The notes under the pieces are model-generated. The model saw nothing but the letters and a program-made list of their open reading frames with translations. It did not search any database and was not told the DNA's origin. Positions 34,856 through 44,265 of a stretch of 64,000 nt of DNA are shown one piece after another. Source of the DNA: Kalymmatonema hyalinum WJT4-NPBG1. Its GTDB lineage: Bacteria; Cyanobacteriota; Cyanobacteriia; Cyanobacteriales; Nostocaceae. The translations under genes were made by a program, and so were the position numbers. Numbering within the stretch: the first letter of the stretch is position 1; the number at the start of each line of letters is the position of its first letter. The DNA is taken from assembly GCA_019359075.1 (NCBI GenBank), contig JAHHIB010000015.1, positions 1-64,000 on the forward strand. Reading direction: 5' to 3'.

Positions 34856-35956
34856 TTAGATGAAATTACCTTTAACAATAGCAATTGTGTTGTTCCAATT
34901 GACAGTTTGATTGAGCAAATAGCGATGAAACAAATTTTTGACAATTTCCACTTCCTCTTGTTTCAAATTCTCGGCTAACCGAGTAGCATAACTGGGGCGA
35001 GCAGTCGTCTGCGAAGTTGTAAACCAACGGTTTAGTAAATTAGGTGTGATGTACAGCCCAGTTTGGGTTCGCTCCTGTGTTATCTCCACTGCTAAACCTG
35101 CTTTCTCAAAAGCTGTCCTCAAATCCTCAACATCCCAATTGACCATAGAGTCGGAAGCAACGGAGTAAATTGCTTCTTCTGCTGCGACTAACTTGGAGTA
35201 TAAATTTTGTTCAACCCAAGCTCTATTAAGCAAATCATAAAGTCTAGTACTGTGGCGAGAGACAGTTTCTGCCAACAGAATCATTCCCTCCTGATTGAGC
35301 CATTTAACTAAGGCTTGAACAAGGCTAGATTTTTCTGCTTCTTTCATCAGGACATTGCGTCCAATAATCCGGTCAAATTTTACTTTTTCTGTAAGGTTTG
35401 CTAAACAGTTGGGTAATTCGCTTAAAGAAGTGTTCAGAATAATTGGACGTACCAGTTCGGGGAGCGTAGCAGCTTGTTGTGCTAAAGCTTGAGCATCAGC
35501 TTGATTATGCACGCAAGCATAAACACTTCCTTCCGGGACTCGACGCACTGCTTCCCAGGTTAATAAGCCGCTTGCTGCATTCAAATCTAGAATTATATGA
35601 TGACGCGCTGGTGCAGCAATATGAAATACTGTATCGCGTAATTCGGCAAGATGCTGCCCGACTTGTCCCAAAGTTCTTTGCAACCATCGGTCTGTACTTT
35701 GATTGGTTTCGCCGTAAGTTAGCACTTCAGTTGGAGCAACTTCTAATCCTTCGACTGCGGCTGCGAGTTGTGCTTCGCGGCGACGAGCCACAGCCGTTTT
35801 GATTTCTGCTTCTTTGCCTATCTCTGAGGGTTGGTAAAAGACTTGTCCTTGCAAACTTTTGGGTAAGTATTGCTGCTCTACCCAATGCTCCCGGTAGGCG
35901 TGGGGATACAAGTAGCCTGCGCCGTGTCCAAAGCCTTGTTTATCGCGGTTAGCATC
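34856..35956 (-). pseudogene. C-terminal part of a RarA/methyltransferase-like fusion gene, N-terminal ATPase missing
   Basis: The frame begins right after a stop at 35957-35959 with DANRDKQGFGHGAGYLYPHA followed by YREHWVEQQYLPKSLQG. That is the C-terminal segment of RarA (MgsA). The rest (~300 residues) is a Rossmann/methyltransferase-like domain (IILDLNAASGLLTWEAVRRV, FDRIIGRNVLMKE), matching the RarA-unknown domain fusion proteins known from cyanobacteria. The AAA+ ATPase half, with the P-loop, is absent from the window. The only usable starts are weak (TTG 35911). It is probably a remnant, unless the methyltransferase-like domain is expressed alone. Confidence 0.75.
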
Positions 35957-36168
35957 TTATTGTCGCTTGAGGAGTGTTTGTCTGAATTAAAAATCAATCC
36001 CGTGCTACAGCCGTGATAAGTATGATTTGTGGCAAGAAGTGCAGCAAGAGCGTATTGTCCTGAGAAGACGATTGAATTGCTTCACTCCTTCCCCACAGGA
36101 GCATTACGCTCTTGACTTAATTGCCTGTCTCAGAGTATTGCAAATATTTAAAAGTTAAGTTGCATTAC

Positions 36169-36978
36169 TCAAGCCAGTTTCATCTTTTCCACACGAGTTG
36201 GAATATTTTCTTCAGCACAAGCTCTTAAAATAGCAGCAGCTTTGCTGTTACCGCGACAAGCGAAAAATTCCCAGATAATCAGCCAATCTTTTATGCTAAG
36301 GGTGTCTACCGTTTGTACTCCTTCTTGAGTTTGAATTTTGCACTGTTTAGTTGTTCCAGAAAAGCCTTGTTTTTCTAACTTTTTCAGTTTTCTTGGACAC
36401 CAAGGAAGTTGCAACAACCAGTTTATTGGTAGTCCGATCAAACTCAGTCCTGATTCCATCCTAATACGGTACTCTGAGTTAGGAAGCGTAAGCACTTCTA
36501 GAAATACCTTGTTCTCTAGCTTGAAAACTACAGGGTTAGCTGTTGGATTGTTTGGTGGAAACTTAGTTTCTGACGTTGTTTTGGTTGGTTTTACATCAAA
36601 AGTCAGTGGTTTTGAGTTTTTGTCTGTTAGGGATGTGAGTAGGTCGTGCCAATTTATTGAAAACTGAAAGTGGGGTGGAATCAAATTATATTTCACAAGG
36701 TGTTGCCAGTAAACCGCAACACTCGATAGCGGATATGCAACAATAACCTGGCGGTTGGCTACTTGGATACTGATACTGGGTAACTGGTGTAATTCGAGAA
36801 ATATGCGCGCCTTTTTTCTAGTTTGTCCCATTGGGAGTGCCATTTGGCGATCGCTCATCACAAACTCCCCATTTGGAAGTAGGTAAGCAGCGCAAGAGAA
36901 GTGCTTCCACTTCCAACGGGTTAGTAAAGCTTTTGGCGTTTCAGTTTCATTTGGATTTTGCAGAAATGCTTGTTTCAT
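36169..36978 (-). CDS. Hypothetical protein (270 aa)
   Basis: I prefer ATG 36978 (MKQAFLQNPNETETPKALLT); an upstream GTG/ATG start at 37029 adds 17 unlikely residues. The protein has basic, Trp-rich N-terminal sequence (RWKWKHFSCAAYLLPNGEF), a variable middle, and a helical C-terminus (WEFFACRGNSKAAAILRACA). No membrane segments or catalytic motifs. No family recognised; the C-terminal helices could bind DNA. Stands alone between a remnant gene and a long non-coding region. Confidence 0.55.
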   Translation of the reverse strand: MKQAFLQNPNETETPKALLTRWKWKHFSCAAYLLPNGEFVMSDRQMALPMGQTRKKARIFLELHQLPSISIQVANRQVIVAYPLSSVAVYWQHLVKYNLIPPHFQFSINWHDLLTSLTDKNSKPLTFDVKPTKTTSETKFPPNNPTANPVVFKLENKVFLEVLTLPNSEYRIRMESGLSLIGLPINWLLQLPWCPRKLKKLEKQGFSGTTKQCKIQTQEGVQTVDTLSIKDWLIIWEFFACRGNSKAAAILRACAEENIPTRVEKMKLA

Positions 36979-38248
36979 AGGATGTCTGCATGTAGAAATC
37001 TTAGTCGTATGCGATGCGAGCAAACGCACCCTCCATCACACAAAAGACTATAATTGACTAATTTTTGGCATTTGCATCCTGGGGAACAGCAGCCACTTAC
37101 AATGGCTTATTTGTAGTTAAAGTGCTTGCACTAAGCTTTTGATTCTCTAAAGAAAATCATTGTTGATCAGAATTTTTTCAGTGATAAACACAAACAAAAA
37201 ATGATGTTATGACTTCCGAATGTTTGCATTTGTGTGCTTGGTGCATGACGTTGCATTGCTCCAATAAACTAAATACTTGATTGGAATAAATACTTGCTCT
37301 AAACCTTAGGAGACTACTTAAAACTAGGACGCCAATTGCTCTAATTTAGATTTATCTACAGCCATTGGGCTTACTTCTAATTATCTGCGTCTAACCTAGA
37401 TTTTGGTAGATTGACATCCCTTTTAATACGCCTTGTCATCTGAAATGTTTAACCCATTTTTGGGCTTAATTTTTATTAGCATAAAGCTTTTGAGAGACAT
37501 TGCTTACCTTAAATACAAAATTTCATTTATCTCAAGTGTTAGAAAATTTCTTAAAAAAATGATTTAAGTACTGATAAGTACTGTGAAATTTTATTACATA
37601 GTAGTTATTTTTTATACATAAAACCAATGATAGAGGATATGACTATTGAGCAAATTAAATGTAATTTTATTTACTTGTGATTAGCGAAAAATTAAGAGTT
37701 ATTATTTAGTGAACTAAAAGATTAATATCATACATATTAGCACGAAAAAATTCAGTAAGTATTGTTTTTTAGTACTTTGTCAATTCCTTAAAAACAACAA
37801 AGAATAAGGTTTCAGCCGTACAATGCTGTCAATGAAATTTGTGGTAATATTTATAACTCATTTTAAGTGTGAGCTATTACAAGTAGTTGTAAAGTAAAAT
37901 ACTGGAAAACATTTAGAGAAAGAGCGCATTTAACATAACTGTCACTGGCGCTCTCGTCTGAAATATCAACCAACAGGTAGCAACAGCCATCGAAGTGTCG
38001 GTCGCAAGTAACTCCACCTCTATTCGTTACAGGAATAAACAAAGTGCAAATTTTGGGCGATGGCACTCTGTGCCCGCCTTCGCAGCGATCACCCGTATGT
38101 TGCGAGGGGTTATCTGGAAGATCACCCCTCCCCTGTCACCTCTGGTAACAGGGGAACCGTTCTGAAAGAACGGTTGGGCAACAGGGCGCGCTAAGGCGGA
38201 GCCTGCGCTTTGCGCTTACGGAGCATCGCCTCCGGCAGTGAGTGAGCT
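36979..38248. other. 1.27-kb region without a convincing gene
   Basis: The first ~880 bp (to about 37860) are very AT-rich with no coding pattern. A 67-codon reverse frame at 37863-38066 is not credible. From about 38085 the composition changes to a GC-rich mosaic of palindromes and HIP1-like repeats (see 38129-38240), which continues into the 5' end of the next gene. Confidence 0.6.
38129..38240. repeat. Mosaic of short palindromes
   Basis: CCCCTGT (38130-38136) pairs with ACAGGGG (38148-38154). Immediately after, AACCGTTCT-GAA-AGAACGGTT (38155-38175) forms a perfect 9-bp hairpin. Both are followed by GC-rich repeats (GGCGGAGCCTGCGCTTTGCG, CATCGCCTCCGGCAG) of the dispersed type seen in Nostoc genomes. 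These are probably composite small mobile repeats. Confidence 0.7.
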
Positions 38249-38491
38249 TTGCTCAATCGCTCGTCAGATGATTGCTTTGCAAGTGCACTTACCCAAACAT
38301 CAAAGTCAAATACTGAAGGGTGTTATACTCAAGAGCGGTTTAACTTGCTTATCAAAGGTTTAGCGCGAATCCTCAAGCAATTGGGAGAAAATCAATTTAA
38401 AGTGATTTGGCGTGAGGTGACGGGTGAAGATTGCACGGGTAAATTGCATGAGGCGATTTGGGCTGTGCGGGATAGGCTAGAAACAGAGTAA
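38249..38491 (+). CDS. Hypothetical small protein (80 aa), start uncertain
   Basis: The C-terminal two-thirds (RFNLLIKGLARILKQLGENQ followed by FKVIWREVTGEDCTGKLHEA) look genuinely protein-coding. The first ~20 codons fall in the palindromic repeat mosaic, and no in-frame ATG exists, so the original 5' end may have been replaced by repeat DNA; the TTG at 38249 is only the first available start. It ends 13 bp before the antitoxin gene. Function unknown. Confidence 0.4.
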   Translation: MLNRSSDDCFASALTQTSKSNTEGCYTQERFNLLIKGLARILKQLGENQFKVIWREVTGEDCTGKLHEAIWAVRDRLETE

Positions 38492-38504
38492 TAGGGAAAA
38501 TATT

Positions 38505-38777
38505 ATGCAAGCGTACAAACTCAAGGGAAAAATTGACAACGCAGGTAACTTAGTGATTACCGAACCTATACAAATACCACCCGGTGAGGTGGAAGTGATT
38601 GTCTTACAGATTGAAACTTCCACAGAAAAAGCCACCGAGTCACAACCGGAAACACCCAAAAGACCTACCAAAATTAAAGCTTTACAAGGCTGGTTTGAAA
38701 AGACACAGCCTGCTTTTCCTGATTTTGACCCAGATCAAGCAAGATGGGAAGCTTTAAAGGAGAAACATAACCTGTGA
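38505..38777 (+). CDS. Antitoxin of a VapBC-like pair
   Basis: A 90-aa protein with an N-terminal beta segment (AYKLKGKIDNAGNLVITEPI, then QIPPGEVEVIVLQIE) and a C-terminal helical tail that would contact the toxin (WFEKTQPAFPDFDPDQARWE). This matches antitoxins that pair with PIN toxins in cyanobacteria. Its stop overlaps the GTG start of the PIN gene (GTGA), so the two are co-translated; antitoxin-first order is typical and allows autoregulation. Confidence 0.75.
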   Translation: MQAYKLKGKIDNAGNLVITEPIQIPPGEVEVIVLQIETSTEKATESQPETPKRPTKIKALQGWFEKTQPAFPDFDPDQARWEALKEKHNL

Positions 38778-39193
38778 AAGTTCTCCTCGACACTAACATT
38801 ATTGTGGATGTAGCCCTTGAGCGACAGCCCTTTTTTGGCAATAGTGAGACAGTTTTATCACTTGTTGAGCAAGGGCAAATCGAAGGTTACATTTCAGCAT
38901 CTTCTTTTGGTGACCTTTTTTACATTATCCGTAAACAAAAGGGCCGAGATTTAGCCCTTGAGTTTTTGAGAGAAATAGTCGCCTTCTGTCAAGTCGCCAC
39001 AGTAGACAGTATCACAATCAACATGGCGCTAACTGTTAACTTCAAAGATTTTGAAGACGCTATTCAATACAGCACTGCGGTTCTTAATCACTTAGATGTA
39101 ATTATTACTCGCAACCCGGTCGATTTTCCGGTAACTACTCCACGAATAATTCTCCCTGAACAGTTAATTCAAGAATTAAGCAATCCTGGATAG
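38774..39193 (+). CDS. PIN-domain toxin (VapC-like ribonuclease)
   Basis: A 139-aa PIN domain. Conserved acidic residues: Asp in VLLDTNIIVD at the start, the Glu region in ERQPFFGNSETVLSL, and the late DFEDAIQYSTA followed by VIITRNPVDF. VapC toxins cut RNA and are neutralised by the upstream antitoxin. GTG start overlaps the antitoxin stop. Plasmid stabilisation by post-segregational killing is the likely role here. Confidence 0.85.
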   Translation: MKVLLDTNIIVDVALERQPFFGNSETVLSLVEQGQIEGYISASSFGDLFYIIRKQKGRDLALEFLREIVAFCQVATVDSITINMALTVNFKDFEDAIQYSTAVLNHLDVIITRNPVDFPVTTPRIILPEQLIQELSNPG

Positions 39194-39282
39194 ATTATTT
39201 TGCTAATGTAGCCGTTCAAAATACCAGCGAGACCTTGTGTTGTTTCGCTTTAAGGGAAAGCGTTTTTATGGACAAGTTTGTG

Positions 39283-41055
39283 TTAACGTTCAGCTTGATT
39301 TTGTTGCAATTCTCTATTGAAAAACCCATACTGAGTTAACTGTTCATTCCAATCTTTAGCCTTTGGTTTGAGTCGAGTTGTGTGGGGTAAAATTTCTTTG
39401 ATTGCTTCTGAAGTAGAGTTACCAGCAGTGTCGTTATCGTAAGCAGCTATGACTCTGGGAATTTTACTCAAAAATTCCACAGGCAAACACCGGGGACTAT
39501 CTACTGCTAGGTACAGCGTTCTTTCTGGTTGTGGCTGGTCTAACACTGCTAAGGAGAGTGCATCAATAGGTGACTTAACCAGTACTGCTTTTTGGATTGG
39601 GTCAGTTATACTTCCACCCATAGTCAAGTGAAACCAACCTTTCGTACGCTTAGTGCCTTTAGCAAGTCCAATGAAGGAGTTATCTTCACCATGCGTTCCA
39701 CGTAAAAAAGCACCTGTCGTCTCGCCATTAAGAGAGCGCATGAGAAACACTGCATTTTGTCGCTTGTCAGCATAAACCAATCCCAATGAGTGCAGAGTAT
39801 TAACCAAATTCTCAGGCAGTTTCCGCTTTACTGTTAAGTATTGCCGTACAGCCAACCATCGACTTTCATCGCTTGGTGGCGGCACAAACTGAGGTGCTCC
39901 TTCTGCAAGTACAATCTCTTGTGCTTGAGTGCGAGCATTATGGGTCACGGCTCTTTGCATTCCCGATTCCCCAACTTGGTCATGTAGCCAAACTACAGCT
40001 TGTCGAAAGTTACAGTCCAATACGTGCATCACTAAATCAATTGCACCACCGCCTCCGCGCTGCTCACCTGCAAAGTCGTAGAATTTAGAACCTTGGATGT
40101 TGATGATGTGACCGTGACCAAACCACCTGTGCTTGCCTTTATCGTCTAGATGGAGTCCCAGATGGTAAGCCACTTCTTCCAAAGGCAAGTCCCGCAGTAG
40201 GTTCGCCTCTGCTTTCCACAACTCTACTGTCCATTGCAGGTTTTGCACGCGCTGCTCTAGCTTCTGTCTTTCTCGTTCACTCGCTAGAGCCTTTTGCTCC
40301 ATCTGCTGCTTTTCCTGAATTGCCCGTTGGCGATCGCTCAACTGATGGTTAATGATATTCAGTGTGGGTTGAAGAGTTTCTTTAACCTGTTCCCGGTAAG
40401 CATACGCATCTTGACTTTCTGCTGGTTGAGGTAAAACCTGGTCAAGATTGAGATTGAGTGAGTTGCTTAACACCGAGGCGTAGTATTCTTTAACGGCTGT
40501 GTGAGTCGCTCTACTACCTTTGATGCCTCGTTCTATGCCAAGATGTTTGACCGCAGCTGCGAAACTGTCTTGAAGTTCCGATATCTTTTTCCTGCCATTG
40601 ATTAACGCCCTAGCGTTTAGTTTGCCTTTGTGGTCAAGCGGTACGATATATGCATGAATATGTGGGGTCGCTTCATCTAGGTGCAACTCAGCTCCGACGA
40701 CTCGGTCAGAGTACTTCTGTAGTAACCATTTCGTGGATGCAGCAGCAAAGTCATCCACCCGTTCTTGTTCATAGACCCCAGCAAGTGATGGGTTGTCGGG
40801 ACGGAAGTATTGGGGACTAGCACTCAAGAGCATTTCTATTCCCAGGACTGCGTTGGAGCGAATCTTTTGGTTGCCGATTTTTTCTTTAAATAGTGCTTGT
40901 AGTTCTTTGTTGTCAACGCTGCCTATTAGCCGAACATTCTTTACTGATGGGTTAGCATTGGGAGTTTCGCGCTCTCTGGCGGTGTGCAGAGCGCTCATGC
41001 CTAGTTCTGCCCAGGTTTTAATTTTCTCAATTCTGCAAATCGCGTAAGTTGCCAT
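39283..41055 (-). CDS. MobV/Pre-type relaxase fused to a primase-like Toprim domain
   Basis: A ~590-aa protein. I prefer ATG 41055 (MATYAICRIEKIKTWAELGM), the usual MobV beginning, over the longer frame. The relaxase motif HLDEATPHIHAY (H-x-D-E-x-T-P-H-x-H) near residue 130 coordinates the metal and cuts oriT. A coiled-coil linker (EKQQMEQKALASERERQKLE) follows. The C-terminal ~250 residues contain a DUF3991-like segment (RQYLTVKRKLPENLVNTLHS) and a Toprim domain (RTLYLAVDS; RVIAAYDNDTAGN). It likely nicks the plasmid and primes second-strand synthesis. Paired hairpins upstream (41245-41303) are a candidate oriT. It faces the toxin-antitoxin pair convergently. Confidence 0.88.
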   Translation of the reverse strand: MATYAICRIEKIKTWAELGMSALHTARERETPNANPSVKNVRLIGSVDNKELQALFKEKIGNQKIRSNAVLGIEMLLSASPQYFRPDNPSLAGVYEQERVDDFAAASTKWLLQKYSDRVVGAELHLDEATPHIHAYIVPLDHKGKLNARALINGRKKISELQDSFAAAVKHLGIERGIKGSRATHTAVKEYYASVLSNSLNLNLDQVLPQPAESQDAYAYREQVKETLQPTLNIINHQLSDRQRAIQEKQQMEQKALASERERQKLEQRVQNLQWTVELWKAEANLLRDLPLEEVAYHLGLHLDDKGKHRWFGHGHIINIQGSKFYDFAGEQRGGGGAIDLVMHVLDCNFRQAVVWLHDQVGESGMQRAVTHNARTQAQEIVLAEGAPQFVPPPSDESRWLAVRQYLTVKRKLPENLVNTLHSLGLVYADKRQNAVFLMRSLNGETTGAFLRGTHGEDNSFIGLAKGTKRTKGWFHLTMGGSITDPIQKAVLVKSPIDALSLAVLDQPQPERTLYLAVDSPRCLPVEFLSKIPRVIAAYDNDTAGNSTSEAIKEILPHTTRLKPKAKDWNEQLTQYGFFNRELQQNQAER

Positions 41056-41608
41056 ATTTGTATCTTTGCATGGAAGTGATGGTTCCTTGGAGCGATCGCT
41101 AGTCTCATATACCAATATTTTCAATCTAGAGACTAACAGCATTCACTTGGTTGAATGAGTGCAATGTTTAGATAACTTTTCTTAATCCTCAAATTGTGAT
41201 TGTTCAAGAGCGCCTCAACCGCCTGTCCCTTAAGGGCGAACGTAGCAATTTTTAGGCATCAGCCGACCCGTCAGGGGAAAAATTGCGTAGTGAGTCTACG
41301 CATGTTCTACACGAAAAATCTTGCAACAAATATTTGGAGTAGAAAGGAGAATGGCTCAAAAATATACCAAAAGTTAGAGTTAAAAGCAGTTACGACGTTG
41401 GGTAAAAGACAAAAGTAGTAGGAGTGCAGATAAGCTGAAATAGAGTTTGGATGGATTTTACAGGAATTCAGCAGGATTTAAAAACCAGAAAAATTATGTA
41501 AGCCATTAAAAGCCAAGACTAGACAAGAATACTAATAAAACGAGCTTATAAAAAGGCTTGATTTGGCTGATAAAGTCTTAATTTGACTTATATTTTCTCG
41601 CACAACTT
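41056..41608. other. 553-bp region between relaxase and ParM-like genes, with overlapping hairpins (candidate oriT)
   Basis: No convincing gene; a 72-codon forward frame at 41200-41418 has no coding pattern. Two overlapping inverted repeats lie here: GCAATTTTT (41245-41253) with AAAAATTGC (41278-41286), and TGCGTAG (41285-41291) with CTACGCA (41297-41303). Hairpins just upstream of a relaxase gene are typical of oriT. A nick site cannot be assigned by eye. Divergent promoters for the relaxase and the ParM operon should also lie here. Confidence 0.5.
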
Positions 41609-42766
41609 ATGAGTAAAAATACCCAAAAAAATCAAGCAGTCATCACAATAGGAATAGATTTTGGTGGAAGCAGTACCAAAGTCATGTATGGAAATAGTCA
41701 TGGCAAACTTACATCACTAGTCATGGAACCAGAGGTAGGAACAATACCATTAGAGTCAATGAGAAATTGGGGGAAAGGTTTACTAGGTTCAACAGAAGCA
41801 GAAAATCAGGCTTGGGTACACCTGCCTAATGCATCAGTAGTGCAAGCAGTAGGGTATTTAGCAAGAAACAGGTATTACGCCAATGCAGGACTCACAGAAC
41901 TGAAGTACGAGAGAGGAGTGTATAAGACGTTAGCAGCAGTATGGGCAATTAAAGAGAAGTTACATCTGCCATCAAAATTACGAGTAGCAATAGCTGTATT
42001 ACTACCACCAGGCGAATTTGAGGACAAAGAGCAGTTTGAGAGAGTATTGCGAAAAGCACTGTTGAAATACCTCACACCAACAGGAGAGATGAGTGTGGAG
42101 TTAGCTATGTTCAAGTGCTTACCAGAAGGAGCGGGAATATATCTCATGCACGAAAAGAAAGCGGGAGCAGTCCTCAAACAAAGAGTGTGCGGGGTAGCAA
42201 TGATTGGATATAGAAACGCTTCAGTCTTAATTGCCAACCGAGGAATTGTTGAAACAGGAAAAACCGCAGATTTAGGAATGGTGCGAATGGTGGAGAAAGT
42301 GGTTGCTTCTACATCAGGTCAGACGTTAGAACGATTAACTCCTGTCATTGCTGCTGCTGGAACCGATATTGATGAAAGGGTGTTGCAGCAAGTGACGCGC
42401 TCAAAAACTCGGGAAGGTCGAGCAACAGAAATACAGAAGCTAAAGAATGCAATTTGTCATGCACGAGCAGAATACACAGCCATGTTGACTTCATGGTTGG
42501 ACAATGTTCTTCCCGACTATGTGGATGAAATTGTGTTCTGCGGAGGGACGGCAGATTACTTGATGAAAGAATTGAACGAGCATTATCCCAGAACACCTTT
42601 ATCGTGGAACGCCTCAATAGAAATTCCTGCAAACATAGATATTTCAGGTTTAGGAAACAGGCTTTGCGATGTATACAGTTTGTTTTTGTACTTTCACGGA
42701 GTTGTAGAAGCACAGTTGAAAAAGTTGTCAAAGCCTGGTGAGGAGAGAATTGGCTATGCGGTCTAA
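41609..42766 (+). CDS. ParM/Alp-like plasmid actin
   Basis: A 385-aa actin-fold ATPase. The phosphate-1 motif (ITIGIDFGGSSTKVMYGN) is at residues ~12-30; a connect/phosphate-2-like region (GKTADLGM) and adenosine motif (DEIVFCGGTADYLMKEL) follow. Plasmid actins of this type form filaments that push sister plasmids apart. It is the first gene of a five-gene run (to 46012); the last codons overlap the start of the next gene, which may encode its DNA-binding adaptor. Confidence 0.8.
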   Translation: MSKNTQKNQAVITIGIDFGGSSTKVMYGNSHGKLTSLVMEPEVGTIPLESMRNWGKGLLGSTEAENQAWVHLPNASVVQAVGYLARNRYYANAGLTELKYERGVYKTLAAVWAIKEKLHLPSKLRVAIAVLLPPGEFEDKEQFERVLRKALLKYLTPTGEMSVELAMFKCLPEGAGIYLMHEKKAGAVLKQRVCGVAMIGYRNASVLIANRGIVETGKTADLGMVRMVEKVVASTSGQTLERLTPVIAAAGTDIDERVLQQVTRSKTREGRATEIQKLKNAICHARAEYTAMLTSWLDNVLPDYVDEIVFCGGTADYLMKELNEHYPRTPLSWNASIEIPANIDISGLGNRLCDVYSLFLYFHGVVEAQLKKLSKPGEERIGYAV

Positions 42767-43169
42767 AACTCAGGTAAATTTCCGTTGGCGGTATCAGCCA
42801 ACTAATGAGTTGGATAAAGCGTTGCTGAAGTACATCAAGGGGCATCCAGCTTTATCGGTAACAGAAGTGATGCTCACGGCACTACGTTCGTTTTGGTTGC
42901 CAATGGCGATCGCAGATTCTCCCAATCACGATGAAGCGAACAAACAAAAGATAGCGCGCTTTTGTGTAGATGCCCTGTTGCGACAGGCAGACAATTTATC
43001 TGTGGCAGTGGGTTTGGAGTTACCGAGTAAAGCCATTGCACATTCAGTATCGTCAGCAGCGTCCAACTCGTCAGCGGAAACTTTTTCTAAAGTTGGGCTA
43101 TCAGCGTCTGAACTAGCAGCAGCTGCCGGAGGTGGGGATTTTGACGACTCAGGATTAGCTCGGTGGTAG
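42756..43169 (+). CDS. Small protein coupled to the ParM-like gene, ParR-like candidate
   Basis: A 137-aa protein starting at ATG 42756 with GAGGAG about 10 bases upstream, inside the end of the actin gene. The N-terminal half (MRSKTQVNFRWRYQPTNELD, then KALLKYIKGHPALSVTEVML) fits a ribbon-helix-helix-like or similar small DNA-binding fold; the C-terminus is low-complexity Ser/Ala/Gly ending DDSGLARW. ParR adaptors bind centromere DNA by RHH and contact ParM filaments by their C-terminus. The pairing is inferred from position. Confidence 0.55.
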   Translation: MRSKTQVNFRWRYQPTNELDKALLKYIKGHPALSVTEVMLTALRSFWLPMAIADSPNHDEANKQKIARFCVDALLRQADNLSVAVGLELPSKAIAHSVSSAASNSSAETFSKVGLSASELAAAAGGGDFDDSGLARW

Positions 43170-43203
43170 CAGCAGACTTTGAAATTCAGTTTATAGAGGT
43201 TTT

Positions 43204-44265
43204 ATGGCAGCAACGGACAAGCAAGGTGTGAAGACGGAAACGCCAACTCAAGCACCAAAGCAGGAAGCAGGAAGACCACGCAAATCAGCCAAACTCCCAA
43301 CCGAATCATCGGTTGAAAGTGAATCAATAGTGACAGCACATATTGATACTAATTATGCCGACAAGGAGTCTTTGAAACCAGATGGTTTAACTACTAATGC
43401 TAAAAGTTTAGATGCAGAAGGAGAAAGTAGCTATGAACAAAAGATAAATGTAGATGTCGAAAAAGAAAATCCTTCATTCTCCAAAAAAGATGATAAAGCT
43501 AAGGATGAAAATGCAACTGATAATAAAGCTGGCAGTACTTCTGTAGCAGGAAAATCAACCTCTAAAGCTGTAGAGACACACACAATTCACTTAGTTGATG
43601 GAGAAAAAGGAGGCGCAGGAAAAAGTTTTCTATCGCGGGCATTTATTGAGTATTGTCAATACAAAGGTTTGGATTTTGCAATTGTGGATGCTGACACATC
43701 TAACCAGGATATTTTGAAGATTTATCCAGGGTGCATTGAAGCATTCTTTAGTGACGACGAGAAGCAACAAAAAGAAGCGGATCAGATTTTTGAGTTGGCA
43801 TTAAAGAAATCAGTATTAGTCAATTTACCTGCTCAAGTTTACAAAAAAGTAACGGAGTGGATTGATAACAATGGTTTGATTGAATTGGGGAAGGAGAAAT
43901 CAATTCGATTTGTGAAGTGGTTTGTTTGTACAGGAGGACACGATTCGGTTGAGTTTTTTGTCGAATCGCAGCAACACTTTGAGAATCGTCTAACTCATGT
44001 TTTTGTGAGAAATAAGGGCTTATGTGATGAGTGGAGTTATGTGTCTAATCTAGACAAGTACAAAGATGTCCAAAAAAAGTATAGCTTTGTGGTGATGGAC
44101 TTTCCCAAGTTGGCACACTGGGAGAAGAATATGGTGGATCGGCTACAAATCAAGTTTGAATCAGCTTGTACTCACCCAGATTTTGGCGTTGTTTCACAAC
44201 AGAAGGTGAAAAACTTTTTGAAGGGGGCGTTTAAGGCATTTGAAGGCACGGGGTTAGTCCAATGA
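43204..44265 (+). CDS. ParA/TraL-like P-loop ATPase with a disordered N-terminus
   Basis: The first ~120 residues are low-complexity Glu/Lys/Thr/Ser. The ATPase domain starts near 122 (THTIHLVDGEKGGAGKSFLS) with the deviant Walker A motif KGGAGKS of the ParA/MinD class, then FAIVDADTSNQDI (Walker A'). The C-terminal portion is larger than in ParA. TraL-type ATPases of conjugative transfer systems have the same start and sit near relaxase genes. Its stop overlaps the start of the next gene (ATGA). Partition or conjugal DNA-processing role inferred. Confidence 0.65.
   Translation: MAATDKQGVKTETPTQAPKQEAGRPRKSAKLPTESSVESESIVTAHIDTNYADKESLKPDGLTTNAKSLDAEGESSYEQKINVDVEKENPSFSKKDDKAKDENATDNKAGSTSVAGKSTSKAVETHTIHLVDGEKGGAGKSFLSRAFIEYCQYKGLDFAIVDADTSNQDILKIYPGCIEAFFSDDEKQQKEADQIFELALKKSVLVNLPAQVYKKVTEWIDNNGLIELGKEKSIRFVKWFVCTGGHDSVEFFVESQQHFENRLTHVFVRNKGLCDEWSYVSNLDKYKDVQKKYSFVVMDFPKLAHWEKNMVDRLQIKFESACTHPDFGVVSQQKVKNFLKGAFKAFEGTGLVQ

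Noticed and set aside
37863-38066. 67-codon reverse frame
   Set aside because: Lies in non-coding DNA beside the repeat mosaic, with no start signal or protein-like pattern.
41200-41418. 72-codon forward frame in the relaxase-ParM gap
   Set aside because: Irregular composition, no ribosome binding site, and it overlaps the hairpins of the candidate oriT.
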